A DNA stretch of 64,000 nt from an uncultured Bacteroidales bacterium (GTDB taxonomy: Bacteria > Bacteroidota > Bacteroidia > Bacteroidales > ML635J-15): NCBI GenBank assembly GCA_937982115.1, contig CALJNE010000004.1, positions 16,280 to 80,279 of the forward strand. The letters are read 5' to 3'. Every line of letters starts with the position of its first letter. The stretch's first letter is position 1. The notes under the pieces were generated by a model, which did not search any database, was not told where the DNA came from, and was given only the letters and a program-made list of their open reading frames with translations. The translations under genes were made by a program, and so were the position numbers. Shown in pieces: positions 45,245 to 54,153 of the stretch.

Positions 45245-46270
45245 ATGGGAACAAAAAAAATAGCATTTTTTGAAAAATACCTTACTGTATGGGTTGCTCT
45301 TTGTATTGCTGCAGGAATTGTAATAGGTTATTTTGCTGGTGACAAAATAAAGTTTTTAACTGAAATGGAAATATTTAATGTAAACATTCCTGTTGCTATA
45401 CTGATTTGGTTAATGATTTACCCAATGATGTTGCAAATAGATTTCACCAGTTTAAAAAAAGTAGGAAAAGAACCTAAAGGGCTCATTTTAACAGTTGTTG
45501 TTAACTGGTTAATTAAACCCTTTACTATGGCATTTTTTGCCTGGATATTTTTTACAAAAATATATGCTGCCTTTATAGATCCATCACAAGCTGGAGAATA
45601 CATAGCAGGAGCTATCCTATTGGGTGCAGCTCCGTGTACGGCTATGGTTTTTGTTTGGTCTTATCTTTCTGATGGAAATCCTAATTATACTCTTGTACAG
45701 GTATCGGTTAATGATTTAATTATTTTAATTGCTTTTGTTCCTATTGTAGGACTTTTATTAGGAATAACAGATATAAGAATACCATACGAAACTCTTGCTA
45801 CAAGTGTTTTAGTTTTTGTTGTCATTCCTCTTTTAGCTGGATATATTACAAACAGAACAGTAATTAAACAAAAAGGTGAAGAATGGTTGAAAAACAAATT
45901 ATTACCTAAAATAAGACCTTTTTCAATCGGAGCATTACTTGTAACTTTAATTTTATTATTTGCTTTTCAAGGAGAAATAATTACTCAAAAACCATTCATC
46001 ATATTACTTGTTGCGATACCTCTAATATTACAAACCTATTTTATTTTCTTAATAACATGGCTTATTGGAAAATACATCAAACTCCCCTACTCCATTTGTG
46101 CCCCTGCTGCAATGATAGGTGCAAGTAACTTTTTTGAACTTGCAGTAGCTGTTGCAATAGTGTTATTCGGATATCAATCCCCTGCCGCAATGGTTACTGT
46201 TGTTGGAGTACTGGTTGAAGTTCCTGTAATGTTATCGTTAGTAGCTTTTGCTAATAAAAATAAATATTAA
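45245..46270 (+). CDS. acr3: ACR3-family arsenite exporter
   Basis: 341 residues with ten membrane helices. The conserved Cys is in GAAPCTAMVFVWSYL (Cys131), the site needed for As(III) transport in the family, and the EVPVMLSLV motif is near the end. It expels arsenite with the proton gradient. It is the last gene of the operon, one base past arsC. A weak hairpin follows at 46297-46336. Confidence 0.95.
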   Translation: MGTKKIAFFEKYLTVWVALCIAAGIVIGYFAGDKIKFLTEMEIFNVNIPVAILIWLMIYPMMLQIDFTSLKKVGKEPKGLILTVVVNWLIKPFTMAFFAWIFFTKIYAAFIDPSQAGEYIAGAILLGAAPCTAMVFVWSYLSDGNPNYTLVQVSVNDLIILIAFVPIVGLLLGITDIRIPYETLATSVLVFVVIPLLAGYITNRTVIKQKGEEWLKNKLLPKIRPFSIGALLVTLILLFAFQGEIITQKPFIILLVAIPLILQTYFIFLITWLIGKYIKLPYSICAPAAMIGASNFFELAVAVAIVLFGYQSPAAMVTVVGVLVEVPVMLSLVAFANKNKY

Positions 46271-46296
46271 TAAAAATTCTAGGCATATCTTTACTC

Positions 46297-46336
46297 AATT
46301 ACAATTTAATTTTGTCAAATAATTTTTATTGTAATT
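46297..46336. terminator. Weak hairpin between acr3 and a C10 peptidase gene
   Basis: AATTACAAT and ATTGTAATT flank a 22-nt loop between two convergent genes. The stem is AT-only and there is no strong T-run, so termination is uncertain. Confidence 0.35.
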
Positions 46337-46341
46337 AAAAG

Positions 46342-49263
46342 CTAAATCTTTATAAATTTTATATATTCGATTTTATTAGCTTGATGTATTCGTATAAAAT
46401 AGGTTCCAGTATTTAAAAAATCAATATTTATATTATAATTTGTATTTTTTAATTTTTCTTTAATCCATACATGACCTAACATATCAATAACTTCAATATC
46501 AATATTCTCAAAAATATTAAAATTAGAATAAATTCTTATCCATTCACTTGATGGATTTGGATAAATAAAAAATTCACTATTTTTATCGTTGATGTTATTA
46601 ACTCCGTCCAGATCTATCCAGATATCATCAAGATAGAGGTTAAACATTTGAGCATTACTGTAACAATGAAATCCGAAATAATAATAATTATCTTCCCAAA
46701 TTGGAAAATAAAGTGTTGATTGTTGATATACAGAATTTGTAATACCAAAAAAATCGCCAAGCAATACATTCATAGCCTGATTAGTTTGTTGGGTACCTAA
46801 CATTACTTTAAAATTTTCGGGCCAGTAATCTGACTCAACTCTGTAAAAAAAGCTAAGTTTATAAATATACCCACTTTCAAGCCATACACATTTGGAAATT
46901 AACCAATCATCTGCCGGAAGAAAATCATTATAAATATACCTTACACATCCATTTCCAGAATTACAATAAAAACTCATATTTTGAATATATTGCCATGTTT
47001 TATTATCGTTATTCAAATCTTCAATTAACCAATTCTCATAATCATCCGAATTTTCAAATCCTACAAAATAAGGAATCGTTGAACTAGCAATGTTTTTAAC
47101 AAGAGTATTTATTGTATCGTTCTCCGAGTTAACATCTCCAGGATAATCAATCCATACTTTGATGTAATAATCTCCATATTCGCTTAAATCAGCAAGTGTA
47201 TTAAAACTATATGTAACTATTTCGTTAGGTAGTATCTGAGACTCAAATAATTCCTCAACTATATTACCATTATTTATTTGATATTTTAAAGAAATATTTG
47301 ATAAAATATTGGAACAATAATTTCTAAATTGAATAATCACTTCTTCATTTTCTAAATCACAAGCACTTATGGGATTTATAATATTTTCTATCATTAAATC
47401 TGTTTCGTTCAGCTCTTTTATTTCAAAATTATTTATTGCAAAACTAAGCATATTAGCCTCACTTGTTAAATGAAAACCAATGTTATAAGTTGATGTTTCT
47501 GGCACTAAAAATACTGCTTCAGCAACATTCCATTCTAAGTTATTAACATTATACAAAAATACTAAATCTTGTAAAATAAAATCTATTTCAGGCTTTGAAC
47601 ACAGAAATACTGACAAAATATGTTGCCAGAATATTCCAGAAGTTTTATAATCAAAAGTCAATTTATATAATTTTCCTTGCTCTAAATTTAGGCATCTGGA
47701 AAACAACCATTCATTAGCCTGATTGGAATTTGAATTATAAACGCCTAACACATTGCTATTGTTAATTATCCATTTATTTCCATCAGCATTATTATCAATA
47801 ATAGACCAACCATAAAAATTTTCTTCCTCATTACTTGAAAAAGGTATCTCAGCACATGGTACATTTATTATAGTTTTATAAACAGTATCATTGATTTTGT
47901 ATTGATCTCCTGAAAAATTTACATAAACCTTCAAATCATAAGAGTTTGAAGTGTTTAAAGAAAAGTCAAAAGGAGTATTAAATTCATAAACAGTAGTTTC
48001 GCCCCTTTCCAAAGTTACATTTATAACTTCATTTACCACATAAGAATTATCTACAACATAGGTAACCGGAATATTGCTAACTGGCAGCATGCCATAATTG
48101 CTAATTGATACTTTTATGTACGAAGGCTCAGTAAAAGTTTGAGATGTGGGACTTATAATTTCTTTTACAGTAATATCGTAATCAGGCGATGGAAAAATAT
48201 TTATAATAGCATAATGATTTTGTGGAAAAAGATTATCTTCTAACAAATAAAAAGCACCAGGCGAATCCCATCCCCAATTAAAATGAAAATAATCATCAAG
48301 ATCATATCCATCAACAACCCAAGCATGTAACAAAGGAAATAAATTTGATTGACCAACATAGAGTATCGGAATGGCATTATCAATTTGGTTTCTTAATAAA
48401 TTCTTCCAATCCTGAGACGAATAATTATAACTAAAAACCAATTCTGAATTTAAAGAATATAAAAAATAATTGTCAAAAGCATTCGTAGAAACTCCTGAAC
48501 CTGATTCGCTGGGACCATAATTCATTTCCATTGCGACTCCACAATGATACATTAGTTGAGCTACAGCATGATTTTCATCAAAAAGTTGATCTTCCATCAA
48601 TACCCATTGGTATTGAGTGTTCTCAAAATCTACATAAAGATTACCATAAACAGGATGATTATATGAATGTGAGCCTGAGCCAAATTCAGGATAATTCCAG
48701 TATTTCATTATCTGAGCCATTGCTGTTGCTACGCAACCAGTAACCACGTGTCCACAAGGTCCGTAACTATCTTCAGGACAAAAAGAATTGTAATAACATC
48801 CTTGCCCCCACGAGGTTGTTAGTAAATATGAGTTTTTAGTAACATTAATTTTAAACTCTCCGTTTTCAAGTTTATTCCAAGATTCGTGTTTCCCTTTATA
48901 AATGAAATCAGATTGAGAAATAGCCTTATTCATACCATCAGCAATATATTTCCACCAATATCTTTCAGATTCAGAGCATTTTTCTAAATCAAATGTTCCT
49001 TCCTTACTATAAGCAAAAACTGCAGGAAATCTAAAATCATTACAAAAAACCACAAAACCCCCGTCACGAAAATTGAATGCCTTCAAAAGTTGAACATTTT
49101 CAACTGAAATATCCTGCTGATTTAAAATACAATCTTCACACTTTGAGTAAAAATTCACTTCATAAAAAACTTTTGCACATTTCTCGAGATCTTTATTTTC
49201 TATTTTTTGTGAAAATGCTACAAATGCAGTAAGAATTAAAGTTAAGATTGATAATATTTTCAT
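46342..49263 (-). CDS. Secreted C10 (streptopain-like) peptidase, multi-domain, T9SS cargo
   Basis: 973 residues. Signal peptide to about 19; propeptide with KCEDCILNQ and GGFVVFCNDFRFPAVFAYS; catalytic domain with GHVVTGCVATAMAQIMKYWN (Cys177) and LLHAWVVDGYD (His313), then FHFNWGWDSPGAFY. Later come two copies of an adhesion-like domain that starts with PFSSNEEENFYGW and PYFVGFENSDDYENW, with CARDB-like linkers. The C-terminus has FFIYPNPSSEWIRIYSNF, a T9SS type A sorting signal. It is likely secreted and processed outside the cell, degrading host or detrital protein. Confidence 0.88.
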   Translation of the reverse strand: MKILSILTLILTAFVAFSQKIENKDLEKCAKVFYEVNFYSKCEDCILNQQDISVENVQLLKAFNFRDGGFVVFCNDFRFPAVFAYSKEGTFDLEKCSESERYWWKYIADGMNKAISQSDFIYKGKHESWNKLENGEFKINVTKNSYLLTTSWGQGCYYNSFCPEDSYGPCGHVVTGCVATAMAQIMKYWNYPEFGSGSHSYNHPVYGNLYVDFENTQYQWVLMEDQLFDENHAVAQLMYHCGVAMEMNYGPSESGSGVSTNAFDNYFLYSLNSELVFSYNYSSQDWKNLLRNQIDNAIPILYVGQSNLFPLLHAWVVDGYDLDDYFHFNWGWDSPGAFYLLEDNLFPQNHYAIINIFPSPDYDITVKEIISPTSQTFTEPSYIKVSISNYGMLPVSNIPVTYVVDNSYVVNEVINVTLERGETTVYEFNTPFDFSLNTSNSYDLKVYVNFSGDQYKINDTVYKTIINVPCAEIPFSSNEEENFYGWSIIDNNADGNKWIINNSNVLGVYNSNSNQANEWLFSRCLNLEQGKLYKLTFDYKTSGIFWQHILSVFLCSKPEIDFILQDLVFLYNVNNLEWNVAEAVFLVPETSTYNIGFHLTSEANMLSFAINNFEIKELNETDLMIENIINPISACDLENEEVIIQFRNYCSNILSNISLKYQINNGNIVEELFESQILPNEIVTYSFNTLADLSEYGDYYIKVWIDYPGDVNSENDTINTLVKNIASSTIPYFVGFENSDDYENWLIEDLNNDNKTWQYIQNMSFYCNSGNGCVRYIYNDFLPADDWLISKCVWLESGYIYKLSFFYRVESDYWPENFKVMLGTQQTNQAMNVLLGDFFGITNSVYQQSTLYFPIWEDNYYYFGFHCYSNAQMFNLYLDDIWIDLDGVNNINDKNSEFFIYPNPSSEWIRIYSNFNIFENIDIEVIDMLGHVWIKEKLKNTNYNINIDFLNTGTYFIRIHQANKIEYIKFIKI

Positions 49264-49305
49264 AATTTATATTTTTTAGTTATTATTAGACGAAGTTTAT
49301 AATAA

Positions 49306-49334
49306 AAAGATGTCTCATTAAATGAGAGATCTTT
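49306..49334 (-). terminator. Terminator after the M49-like gene region
   Basis: Stem AAAGAT-TCTCAT / ATGAGA-ATCTTT with one mismatch and a 3-nt loop. On the minus strand TTTTTATTAT follows, just downstream of the M49-like gene. Confidence 0.65.
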
Positions 49335-49360
49335 AATTTTTTATAAAAAAAATATGAAAA

Positions 49361-51016
49361 TTATAATCCCAAAACACCTTTACCTTGCTTAAACACAATA
49401 TCTTTGGGGATATTTGCTTCAGCAATTCTGTCGAGATCTTTTTGAAGTTCTTCGCCAACCTTTCCTTTCGACTCAACCCATTGTTTAGCTGCTGCTTTAT
49501 CACCATTTCCTTGAATTACAAGAATATCATTAACCATATCAGCAATTGCTTTTTTCATTTTTTCGAAGTCAACGCTATATTTACCGGTTTCAGAATTTCT
49601 TGAGAAAGCTCCTTTATCGAGTAAATAATAAAATTCCATCATATTAGCTTTTCCATGTGAACTTGCAACTCCAAAACGTACGGAACGGAAAATTCCGGCA
49701 AGGAAAGTAACATAGTTATCCATTAAATCCTTTCCGGGAAACTCGCCTTTCTCGTATAATTGAGTTACCATATACAAACCTGCGATATCAGCTTTTGCTT
49801 CTTCAATTGGGCTGTAATATTCTTCGAGAGCTTCACGAACAGATTTTTTGCCGTCAATAGTATATTTTACACCAAGACCGTGGGCTACTTCGTGGAACAT
49901 AACATTTTGAAAGAAAGCATCTTCAAATTTTATATGTTTTAGTTGAGTTTCGTCAATTAAAAGATTTGCAATTGGAACAAGAATTTTATCAAACTTAGCC
50001 TGCATAGCATTTTTTAACTGTAATTTTCTGCTGCCCTTAGCTTCATGAACTCTGGGATCGTTTGGTAAATTTATCGCTATATTTTTACTTCCGGCATTGC
50101 AATCTCCTCCATAATAGACTACATAATAAACATTCATATCGCCTGATGAAGCTGGTTTTTCTTTTTTATATTTAGGATCAACAGGTAAGCCGTTTTGTAG
50201 TTCTGGCAGCACATCGTTAAAATGTTCAATTTTTTTGCTCCAATCAAGATCTTTTATTAAAACCTGTCCTGAATGAGCTGCTTTAATACCTCTAAAACCA
50301 TCTTCGTAACTTTCAATAGGACCAACAACAAAATCAATAACATTTGTTTTCATATCCATCCAGGCGAGATCACTGGCGAGATAATCGTCTGTTCTTAGTG
50401 CTTCGGCTCTTAAGCTGAGATATTTTTTCAAACCTTCATCTTCGGCAAGTGCGGCTGCTTGGTCGAGTAATTCAGCTGCTTTATTAATTTGTTCTGCATA
50501 TTCTTCATGATACCATACACATTTAAGATTACCTTGTTCGTCACGACGAATCAAAGTGTACCAGCTCATTTTATTAGGATCTTTAAATGAATCAAATTCT
50601 TCATCTGTAATATCCTGTGGATAATAATTTGCACCTTTTGGTTTTTCGCCAAATCCTTCAATAAAAGGTTTGTTGCCATTCAATCTATCCCAAGGTCCAT
50701 AGTTTATCATAACATATTTCTTTGCCCATTCATTCTTTATTCCAGCCAATAATGTTTCTTTATCACCAAAAGCATCTTTCCAAAAAAGTTCATCCATTAT
50801 GTCGGCAACATCAATTAATATTCTTAGAATTTCAAGTTCATTAGCCGATAATTTACTAATGTCAGCAGTTAGTTCAACTTCTGCATAGTTTTTTACAAGT
50901 TTTTCCATTTCAGAAATATTTTCCGGTTGGTTAACTTTCTGTTTTTTCTCCCCGCATGAAATCACGGTTAAAAACAAAATCAAAATGATAGAAAACAAAT
51001 AAAAAAATCTTTTCAT
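49361..51016 (-). CDS. M49-like (DPP III / AtNUDT3-type) zinc peptidase lipoprotein
   Basis: 551 residues from ATG at 51016, which begins a normal lipoprotein signal (MKRFFYLFSIILILFLTVISCGEKK); a longer frame from 51070 is unlikely. Metal-binding residues lie near 375 in MFHEVAHGLG (HExxH) and about 25-30 later in EEAKADIAGL. Bacterial DPP III has HExxxH; this shorter form matches the relatives found with plant NUDT3. It probably cuts small peptides at the periplasmic face. The zinc-ribbon protein gene ends 31 bases upstream. Confidence 0.82.
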   Translation of the reverse strand: MKRFFYLFSIILILFLTVISCGEKKQKVNQPENISEMEKLVKNYAEVELTADISKLSANELEILRILIDVADIMDELFWKDAFGDKETLLAGIKNEWAKKYVMINYGPWDRLNGNKPFIEGFGEKPKGANYYPQDITDEEFDSFKDPNKMSWYTLIRRDEQGNLKCVWYHEEYAEQINKAAELLDQAAALAEDEGLKKYLSLRAEALRTDDYLASDLAWMDMKTNVIDFVVGPIESYEDGFRGIKAAHSGQVLIKDLDWSKKIEHFNDVLPELQNGLPVDPKYKKEKPASSGDMNVYYVVYYGGDCNAGSKNIAINLPNDPRVHEAKGSRKLQLKNAMQAKFDKILVPIANLLIDETQLKHIKFEDAFFQNVMFHEVAHGLGVKYTIDGKKSVREALEEYYSPIEEAKADIAGLYMVTQLYEKGEFPGKDLMDNYVTFLAGIFRSVRFGVASSHGKANMMEFYYLLDKGAFSRNSETGKYSVDFEKMKKAIADMVNDILVIQGNGDKAAAKQWVESKGKVGEELQKDLDRIAEANIPKDIVFKQGKGVLGL

Positions 51017-51047
51017 TTTAAAAAAATTTAATGAGTTAAACATATAA

Positions 51048-52160
51048 TTATTCACCGCCAAGATAAGCAATTAGAACCATCAGACCGATAACAGCAAGAA
51101 CCACAAGAGCAATCTTCCACCAACACCATGGTCTTTCACCTTGAACTTTGCCTGTTCGACCATTTACGATAAATCTGTAAACCTTATTTTTAAATCTGTA
51201 TGCGGATATCCATATTGGCAATAAAGTGTGTTTGAAAGTTATATCTGAATAATGCACCTGCATCCATGTAATTCGTTGATGATCTCCTCCGATTTGACGT
51301 TTTATAGCTTCACGAATAGGAGTATCCATTCTTTGTTTAGCAATTTCAAATCCTTCTTTAAGTCCCACGGCATAACTTTCGGCTTTAAATCCCGAAAGGA
51401 ATTTTTCGTCAAACGGAACAAGATTAGTAAGATCCCAAGGTTCAAGTTTTTCGGTTTTCTCGCGAGGTAAAGATTTACTGGCAAGAACCAGAACATCGTC
51501 GAAAAATAGACTTATGCTTCCGGAGACATTTGTCCAACGAGTTTTTTTAACCTGACGAGTTTGAGTTTTTCCGTCACTGCCGGTATAAGTTTCTGTAACA
51601 TAATAATCATCCCCGCGTTGACCTTTATATTGAGTATAGGTATTTGAATCGTAAGTCCAGTATGGCAGATAAACCCCGGCAAGTTTTTCGGCTTGAGAGG
51701 CATACTTCTTTAACCCCGGAGGAGCAAACCACAATTTTTTTAACCATTTATGAAAAGAATCCAACGCCTCCTTTGAACTAACTTTAAAGGGCAACAGTGA
51801 TTTTGGTTTAATTTGTTTAATTGTCTTTTCATTTTTAACTATAAGTTTATTACCGCAAAACGGGCATTCCGCAGAAACAACATTTGCCTCCAGTGTAGTA
51901 ACAGCTCCACAAGCCTCACAAGCGATGGTGTGAACTTCCTCCATTGCATCACCGCCTGTTTCAAGCTCGCGAAGAACGGCATCAAAATCAAGTTCTTCAA
52001 TAGTTTCGGCCTTAATTTCTATTTCATTTACAGTACCGCAATATGGGCATTTAAGAGTTGTTGTTCCCGGTTCAAATTCTAATTTTGCTGCACAATTTTT
52101 ACAAACAATATCTTTCTGATTTGTTTCGGTTAATTGAGGATTAAAACTGTTATCTTCCAT
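51048..52160 (-). CDS. Zinc-ribbon membrane protein, unknown function
   Basis: 370 residues from ATG at 52160; the longer TTG start is not preferred. Two zinc ribbons occupy the N-terminus: IVCKNCAAKLEF...LKCPYCG and IACEACGAVTTLEANVVSAECPFCGNKL. A middle domain (PGLKKYASQAEKLAGVYLPYWTYDSNTYTQYKGQRGDDYYVTE) is shared with uncharacterised TFIIB-type zinc ribbon proteins. One membrane helix ends it (WWKIALVVLAVIGLMVLIAYL). It likely sits on the cytoplasmic face and is tail-anchored. No function is known. Confidence 0.75.
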   Translation of the reverse strand: MEDNSFNPQLTETNQKDIVCKNCAAKLEFEPGTTTLKCPYCGTVNEIEIKAETIEELDFDAVLRELETGGDAMEEVHTIACEACGAVTTLEANVVSAECPFCGNKLIVKNEKTIKQIKPKSLLPFKVSSKEALDSFHKWLKKLWFAPPGLKKYASQAEKLAGVYLPYWTYDSNTYTQYKGQRGDDYYVTETYTGSDGKTQTRQVKKTRWTNVSGSISLFFDDVLVLASKSLPREKTEKLEPWDLTNLVPFDEKFLSGFKAESYAVGLKEGFEIAKQRMDTPIREAIKRQIGGDHQRITWMQVHYSDITFKHTLLPIWISAYRFKNKVYRFIVNGRTGKVQGERPWCWWKIALVVLAVIGLMVLIAYLGGE

Positions 52161-52349
52161 AAGTTTTTTTTTAACAAAAATAGTTTTTAATTCCAAAATT
52201 TAAAAAAATCATGTTTATTTGCAAAGAATTTAGAGACTTAAAACGAAATATTTTATTAACATTTAACTCTAATTTTTCGGCTAATTCAAATGCTTTCGGA
52301 ATGTTGAAAACTTTTTTTTGCATAAAATTGATAAAAAAAACAAAAAATA

Positions 52350-52381
52350 TTTGGCTAATTCAATAAAAATGTTGAATTTTG
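52350..52381 (+). promoter_or_regulatory. Predicted promoter of rpmB-rpmG-DUF4295
   Basis: TTTG (52350-52353), 20-base spacer and GAATTTTG (52374-52381), one base off TAnnTTTG. The start codon is 37 bases downstream. Confidence 0.45.
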
Positions 52382-52418
52382 CAGTCCAAAAATTTTCAAA
52401 AGATTTAAAATAGAAATT

Positions 52419-52655
52419 ATGGCTCGGGTTTGTCAAATAACAGGAAAAAAAGCGATGGTTGGGAATAATGTTGCTCACTCCAACCTTAAAACAAAAAGAA
52501 GATTTAATGTAAATCTAATGAAAAAACGTTTCTTTGATGAAGAAACTCAACAATGGATAACTTTGAGAGTAAGTGCAAAAGGCATACGCACAATCACAAA
52601 AAAAGGATTGGCAGCAGCTCTTAAAGAAGCCAGACAAAAAGGTTATATTAACTAA
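52419..52655 (+). CDS. rpmB: 50S ribosomal protein bL28
   Basis: 78 residues: [33 protein letters not shown] then [33 protein letters not shown]. This is a complete L28. It leads a short operon with rpmG and the DUF4295 gene, the common Bacteroidota order. Confidence 0.98.
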   Translation: MARVCQITGKKAMVGNNVAHSNLKTKRRFNVNLMKKRFFDEETQQWITLRVSAKGIRTITKKGLAAALKEARQKGYIN

Positions 52656-52675
52656 TTTTTCGGGAGGAAAAAGAA

Positions 52676-52864
52676 ATGGCAAAAAAATCAAAAGGCAATA
52701 GAGTTCAGGTAATTTTAGAATGTACCGAACACAAAGAATCAGGAATGCCGGGTATGTCAAGATACATTACCACCAAAAACAGAAAAAATACTCCTGATCG
52801 TTTAGAATTGAAAAAATACAATCCAATTCTTAAGAGAGTTACAGTACATAAAGAAATAAAATAA
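52676..52864 (+). CDS. rpmG: 50S ribosomal protein bL33 (zinc-free form)
   Basis: 62 residues: [23 protein letters not shown]...[33 protein letters not shown]. Only one Cys is present, so this is the zinc-free type. It lies 20 bases after rpmB. Confidence 0.97.
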   Translation: MAKKSKGNRVQVILECTEHKESGMPGMSRYITTKNRKNTPDRLELKKYNPILKRVTVHKEIK

Positions 52865-52876
52865 TAATTTACTGAT

Positions 52877-53032
52877 ATGGCAAAGAAAGTTGTTGCAACA
52901 TTGAAAAAAGGCGACGGAGTTGTACTCGCAAAATGCATAAAAATGGTGAAAAATCCGGAAACCGGTAATTACCAATTCAAAGAAGCTATCAAGTTAAAAG
53001 AAGAAGCAAAAGATTTTTTTAACGCAAAGTAA
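52877..53032 (+). CDS. DUF4295 small basic protein (candidate bL38)
   Basis: 51 residues, too short for a standard cut-off: MAKKVVATLKKGDGVVLAK, then CIKMVKNPETGNYQFKEA and a short helical end. The start is ATG at 52877, 12 bases after rpmG. The DUF4295 family is restricted to Bacteroidota and travels with rpmB, rpmG and ftsY. From memory, a novel ribosomal protein bL38 was found in the Flavobacterium ribosome and may be this family; I cannot confirm that identity here. Confidence 0.88.
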   Translation: MAKKVVATLKKGDGVVLAKCIKMVKNPETGNYQFKEAIKLKEEAKDFFNAK

Positions 53033-53056
53033 AAAATATTCTAATGTTAATTTTTG

Positions 53057-53090
53057 AAAACATCTCCTGATGAGTAGATGTTTTTCTTTT
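53057..53090 (+). terminator. Intrinsic terminator after DUF4295
   Basis: Stem AAAACATCT/AGATGTTTT with a 10-nt loop, then T-rich tail. It separates the ribosomal genes from ftsY. Confidence 0.8.
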
Positions 53091-53192
53091 TTTTATTATA
53101 CCATAATTATAAAGATTTTACCGAACTTGGAGAAAATAATCAAAAGCTTTTGTTGGGTTTAAGCGTTTTTTTAACTTTGTAAAAAAAATACA

Positions 53193-54146
53193 ATGGGAAT
53201 TTTTGGATTATTTAATAAAGAAAAAAAAGAAAAACTTGATAAAGGATTAGAAAAAACCAGATCAAGTTTTTTTGATAAGCTCAATAAAATATTATTTTCA
53301 AAATCAACAATTGATTCCGAAGTTTTAGACGAACTGGAAGAAGTGCTAATATCTTCTGATGTAGGAGTTGAAACCACAATCCGTATTATTGAAAGATTAG
53401 AAAAAAAGGTTAAAACCGAAAAATACACCGGTCAGGAAGAATTAAATAACTTACTTAGAGATACAATAGCTTCGTTGCTTGAAGAAAACACAAATAATGC
53501 ACTTGACGATGAAAGTATTCTGGAGAAAAATAAGCCCTACGTTATAATGGTGGTTGGAGTAAATGGAGTAGGAAAAACCACAACAATAGGGAAACTTGCA
53601 TGGAAATTTAAGCAATCAGGAAAAAAGGTTGTTATTGGAGCTGCAGATACTTTCAGAGCCGCAGCAATAGATCAACTCCAGATATGGGCAGAGCGTACAG
53701 GAGCGATTTTAGTTCGACAGAATATGGGTTCCGACCCTGCATCAGTAGCATACGACACTATCAATCAGGCAAGAAAAGCCGAAGCTGATGTAGTAATTAT
53801 TGATACTGCAGGACGCCTTCACAATAAAATAAATTTAATGAACGAACTCTCTAAAATCAAGAGGGTCATTCAAAAAGTTATTCCCGAAGCTCCACATGAA
53901 GTACTATTAATATTAGATGGCTCAACCGGTCAAAATGCTTTTGAACAGGCAAAACAATTTACTAAAGCAACCGTAGTTACTGCTCTTGCAATAACAAAAC
54001 TAGATGGTACGGCTAAAGGAGGAGTTGTAATCGGAGTTTCGGATCAATTTAAAATACCTGTTAAATACATTGGTATCGGCGAAGGTATAGATGATTTAGA
54101 GATTTTTAACAAACGCGAATTTGTTGATTCTCTATTTAAAAAATAA
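53193..54146 (+). CDS. ftsY: Signal recognition particle receptor FtsY
   Basis: 317 residues. A short N-terminal basic/helical region precedes the NG domain: GVNGVGKTTTIGKLA (P-loop, about 122-130), DTFRAAAIDQL, DTAGRLHNKINLM, and TKLDGTAKGGVVIGV. It docks ribosome-nascent chains at the membrane with SRP. It has a compact form without the long acidic N-domain of E. coli. Its 3' end meets pyruvate kinase tail to tail, 7 bases apart. Confidence 0.97.
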   Translation: MGIFGLFNKEKKEKLDKGLEKTRSSFFDKLNKILFSKSTIDSEVLDELEEVLISSDVGVETTIRIIERLEKKVKTEKYTGQEELNNLLRDTIASLLEENTNNALDDESILEKNKPYVIMVVGVNGVGKTTTIGKLAWKFKQSGKKVVIGAADTFRAAAIDQLQIWAERTGAILVRQNMGSDPASVAYDTINQARKAEADVVIIDTAGRLHNKINLMNELSKIKRVIQKVIPEAPHEVLLILDGSTGQNAFEQAKQFTKATVVTALAITKLDGTAKGGVVIGVSDQFKIPVKYIGIGEGIDDLEIFNKREFVDSLFKK

Positions 54147-54153
54147 ACTATTA

